In this document: positions 5,372-5,829 of the stretch, in pieces
Position numbering within the stretch: position 1 is the stretch's first letter
Layout of the letters: every line of letters starts with the position of its first letter
NCBI GenBank assembly: GCA_041687475.1
Contig: JAWLBW010000298.1
Location: forward strand, 1 to 5,829
Source of the DNA: JAWLBW01 sp041687475
GTDB taxonomy: Bacteria > J088 > JAWLBW01
Direction of reading: 5' to 3'
Length of the DNA: 5,829 nucleotides
Position numbers and translations under genes: made by a program
Notes under the pieces: generated by a model
The model's input: only the letters and a program-made list of their open reading frames with translations
What the model was told of the DNA's origin: nothing
The model's database searches: none

Positions 5372-5829
5372 TCATTTATTGTCGAGACTCTGGTCTTCCT
5401 GGTCGTCGACGGAACGGTACTGGTAGCCGCTGACCATGCTCTGTGCCATGGGAATATGCGAGCGGCGTTCGTGGAATATGAGTGCGCCGATATGAACGAC
5501 CACGAAGACGACGATGCCTAGGTAAACAACCTCGTGCGGTTCCTCGAAGAAGTCTTCGAGGCCGCCGCGGCCGGCCAACGCACCGGCCAGAGGCCCCGTT
5601 TCCAATTCGATGCCCGCCAGCGCCAGCCCTGTGACGGCCATGACGGCAATCATCGCAAAGAGACCGAGATAGGCGAGCGATGCGAAAGGGTCATGGCCGA
5701 ATTGGGCAGATGGGCGCTTGCCTTTGAGGGCGCCGAGCCATGCGCGCGGCTGCCAGAGTTCCGTTAGGCGGGCGTGTTTCGGACCGACCACGCCCCAGAA
5801 CAGGCGAACGACGAATGCGATTATCAGTG
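5372..5829 (-). CDS. Cytochrome b561, bacterial/Ni-hydrogenase type (N-terminus outside window)
   Basis: This is the C-terminal 151 residues of a four-helix membrane cytochrome b that moves electrons between the quinone pool and a redox partner. The frame is open to the right edge, and reading past the GTG at 5789-5791 gives AFVVRLFWGVVGPKHARLTEL, the typical family segment after the first helix; the GTG is therefore internal and the start lies beyond 5829. Visible landmarks: the RLFWGVVGPKHAR loop, GHDPFASL before the next helix, a helix LFAMIAVMAVTGLALAG, and the last helix with His codons at 5534-5536 (EPHEVV) and 5492-5494 (VVHIGA), 14 residues apart as expected for heme ligands in this family. 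The tail SHIPMAQSMVSGYQYR matches the family's usual HRENLV..M..G ending, followed by an acidic tail. The electron partner is unknown and should be encoded next door, outside the window. Confidence 0.92.
   Translation of the reverse strand, partial: LIIAFVVRLFWGVVGPKHARLTELWQPRAWLGALKGKRPSAQFGHDPFASLAYLGLFAMIAVMAVTGLALAGIELETGPLAGALAGRGGLEDFFEEPHEVVYLGIVVFVVVHIGALIFHERRSHIPMAQSMVSGYQYRSVDDQEDQSLDNK

Noticed and set aside
5172..5375. A 67-codon - strand open frame in the gap between cytochrome b561 and the regulator
   Set aside because: It runs straight through the strong terminator hairpin, has no ribosome site and no recognisable protein features.

Overview
The window looks like ordinary chromosomal DNA from a G+C-rich proteobacterium, most likely a gammaproteobacterium. 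The grounds are a QseB/QseC-type two-component pair, a bacterial cytochrome b561, a DUF2254 inner-membrane protein and an exported START-like protein. The taxonomic call is inference from gene types and base composition; there is no rRNA or other marker gene. I see no mobile element, CRISPR array, tRNA or rRNA.

Layout, left to right: (1) the 3' part of a sensor histidine kinase on the + strand, running in from the left edge and ending at 668. (2) A convergent gene on the - strand, 672-1520, for a secreted START/SRPBCC-like protein; only 3 bp separate the two stop codons. (3) A 174-bp gap (1521-1694) with a weak promoter candidate and a weak hairpin. (4) A DUF2254 membrane protein, 1695-3041 (-). 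(5) A 98-bp gap containing one small hairpin. (6) A QseC-like sensor kinase, 3140-4489 (-), overlapping by 4 bp (7) its QseB/OmpR-like response regulator, 4486-5163 (-). (8) A 208-bp gap (5164-5371) containing a strong intrinsic terminator at 5231-5280. (9) The C-terminal part of a cytochrome b561, 5372-5829 (-), cut by the right edge.

On the - strand, transcription of the cytochrome b561 unit probably stops at the terminator. A new unit then begins with the response regulator and its kinase, possibly continuing into DUF2254 and, less certainly, the START-like gene. The shared direction suggests an envelope-stress or envelope-maintenance group: sensor and regulator, a polytopic membrane protein, and a periplasmic lipid-binding-type protein. 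That link is inference. The cytochrome b561 beside a QseBC-type pair is reminiscent of known SHP/DHC cytochrome clusters, whose remaining members would lie just beyond the right edge.

I did not find a clearly new system. The points most worth checking are the cytochrome b561/QseBC neighbourhood, the exported START-like protein with an 8-base C tract just after its signal peptide, and the strongly acidic patch in the QseC-like sensor domain.
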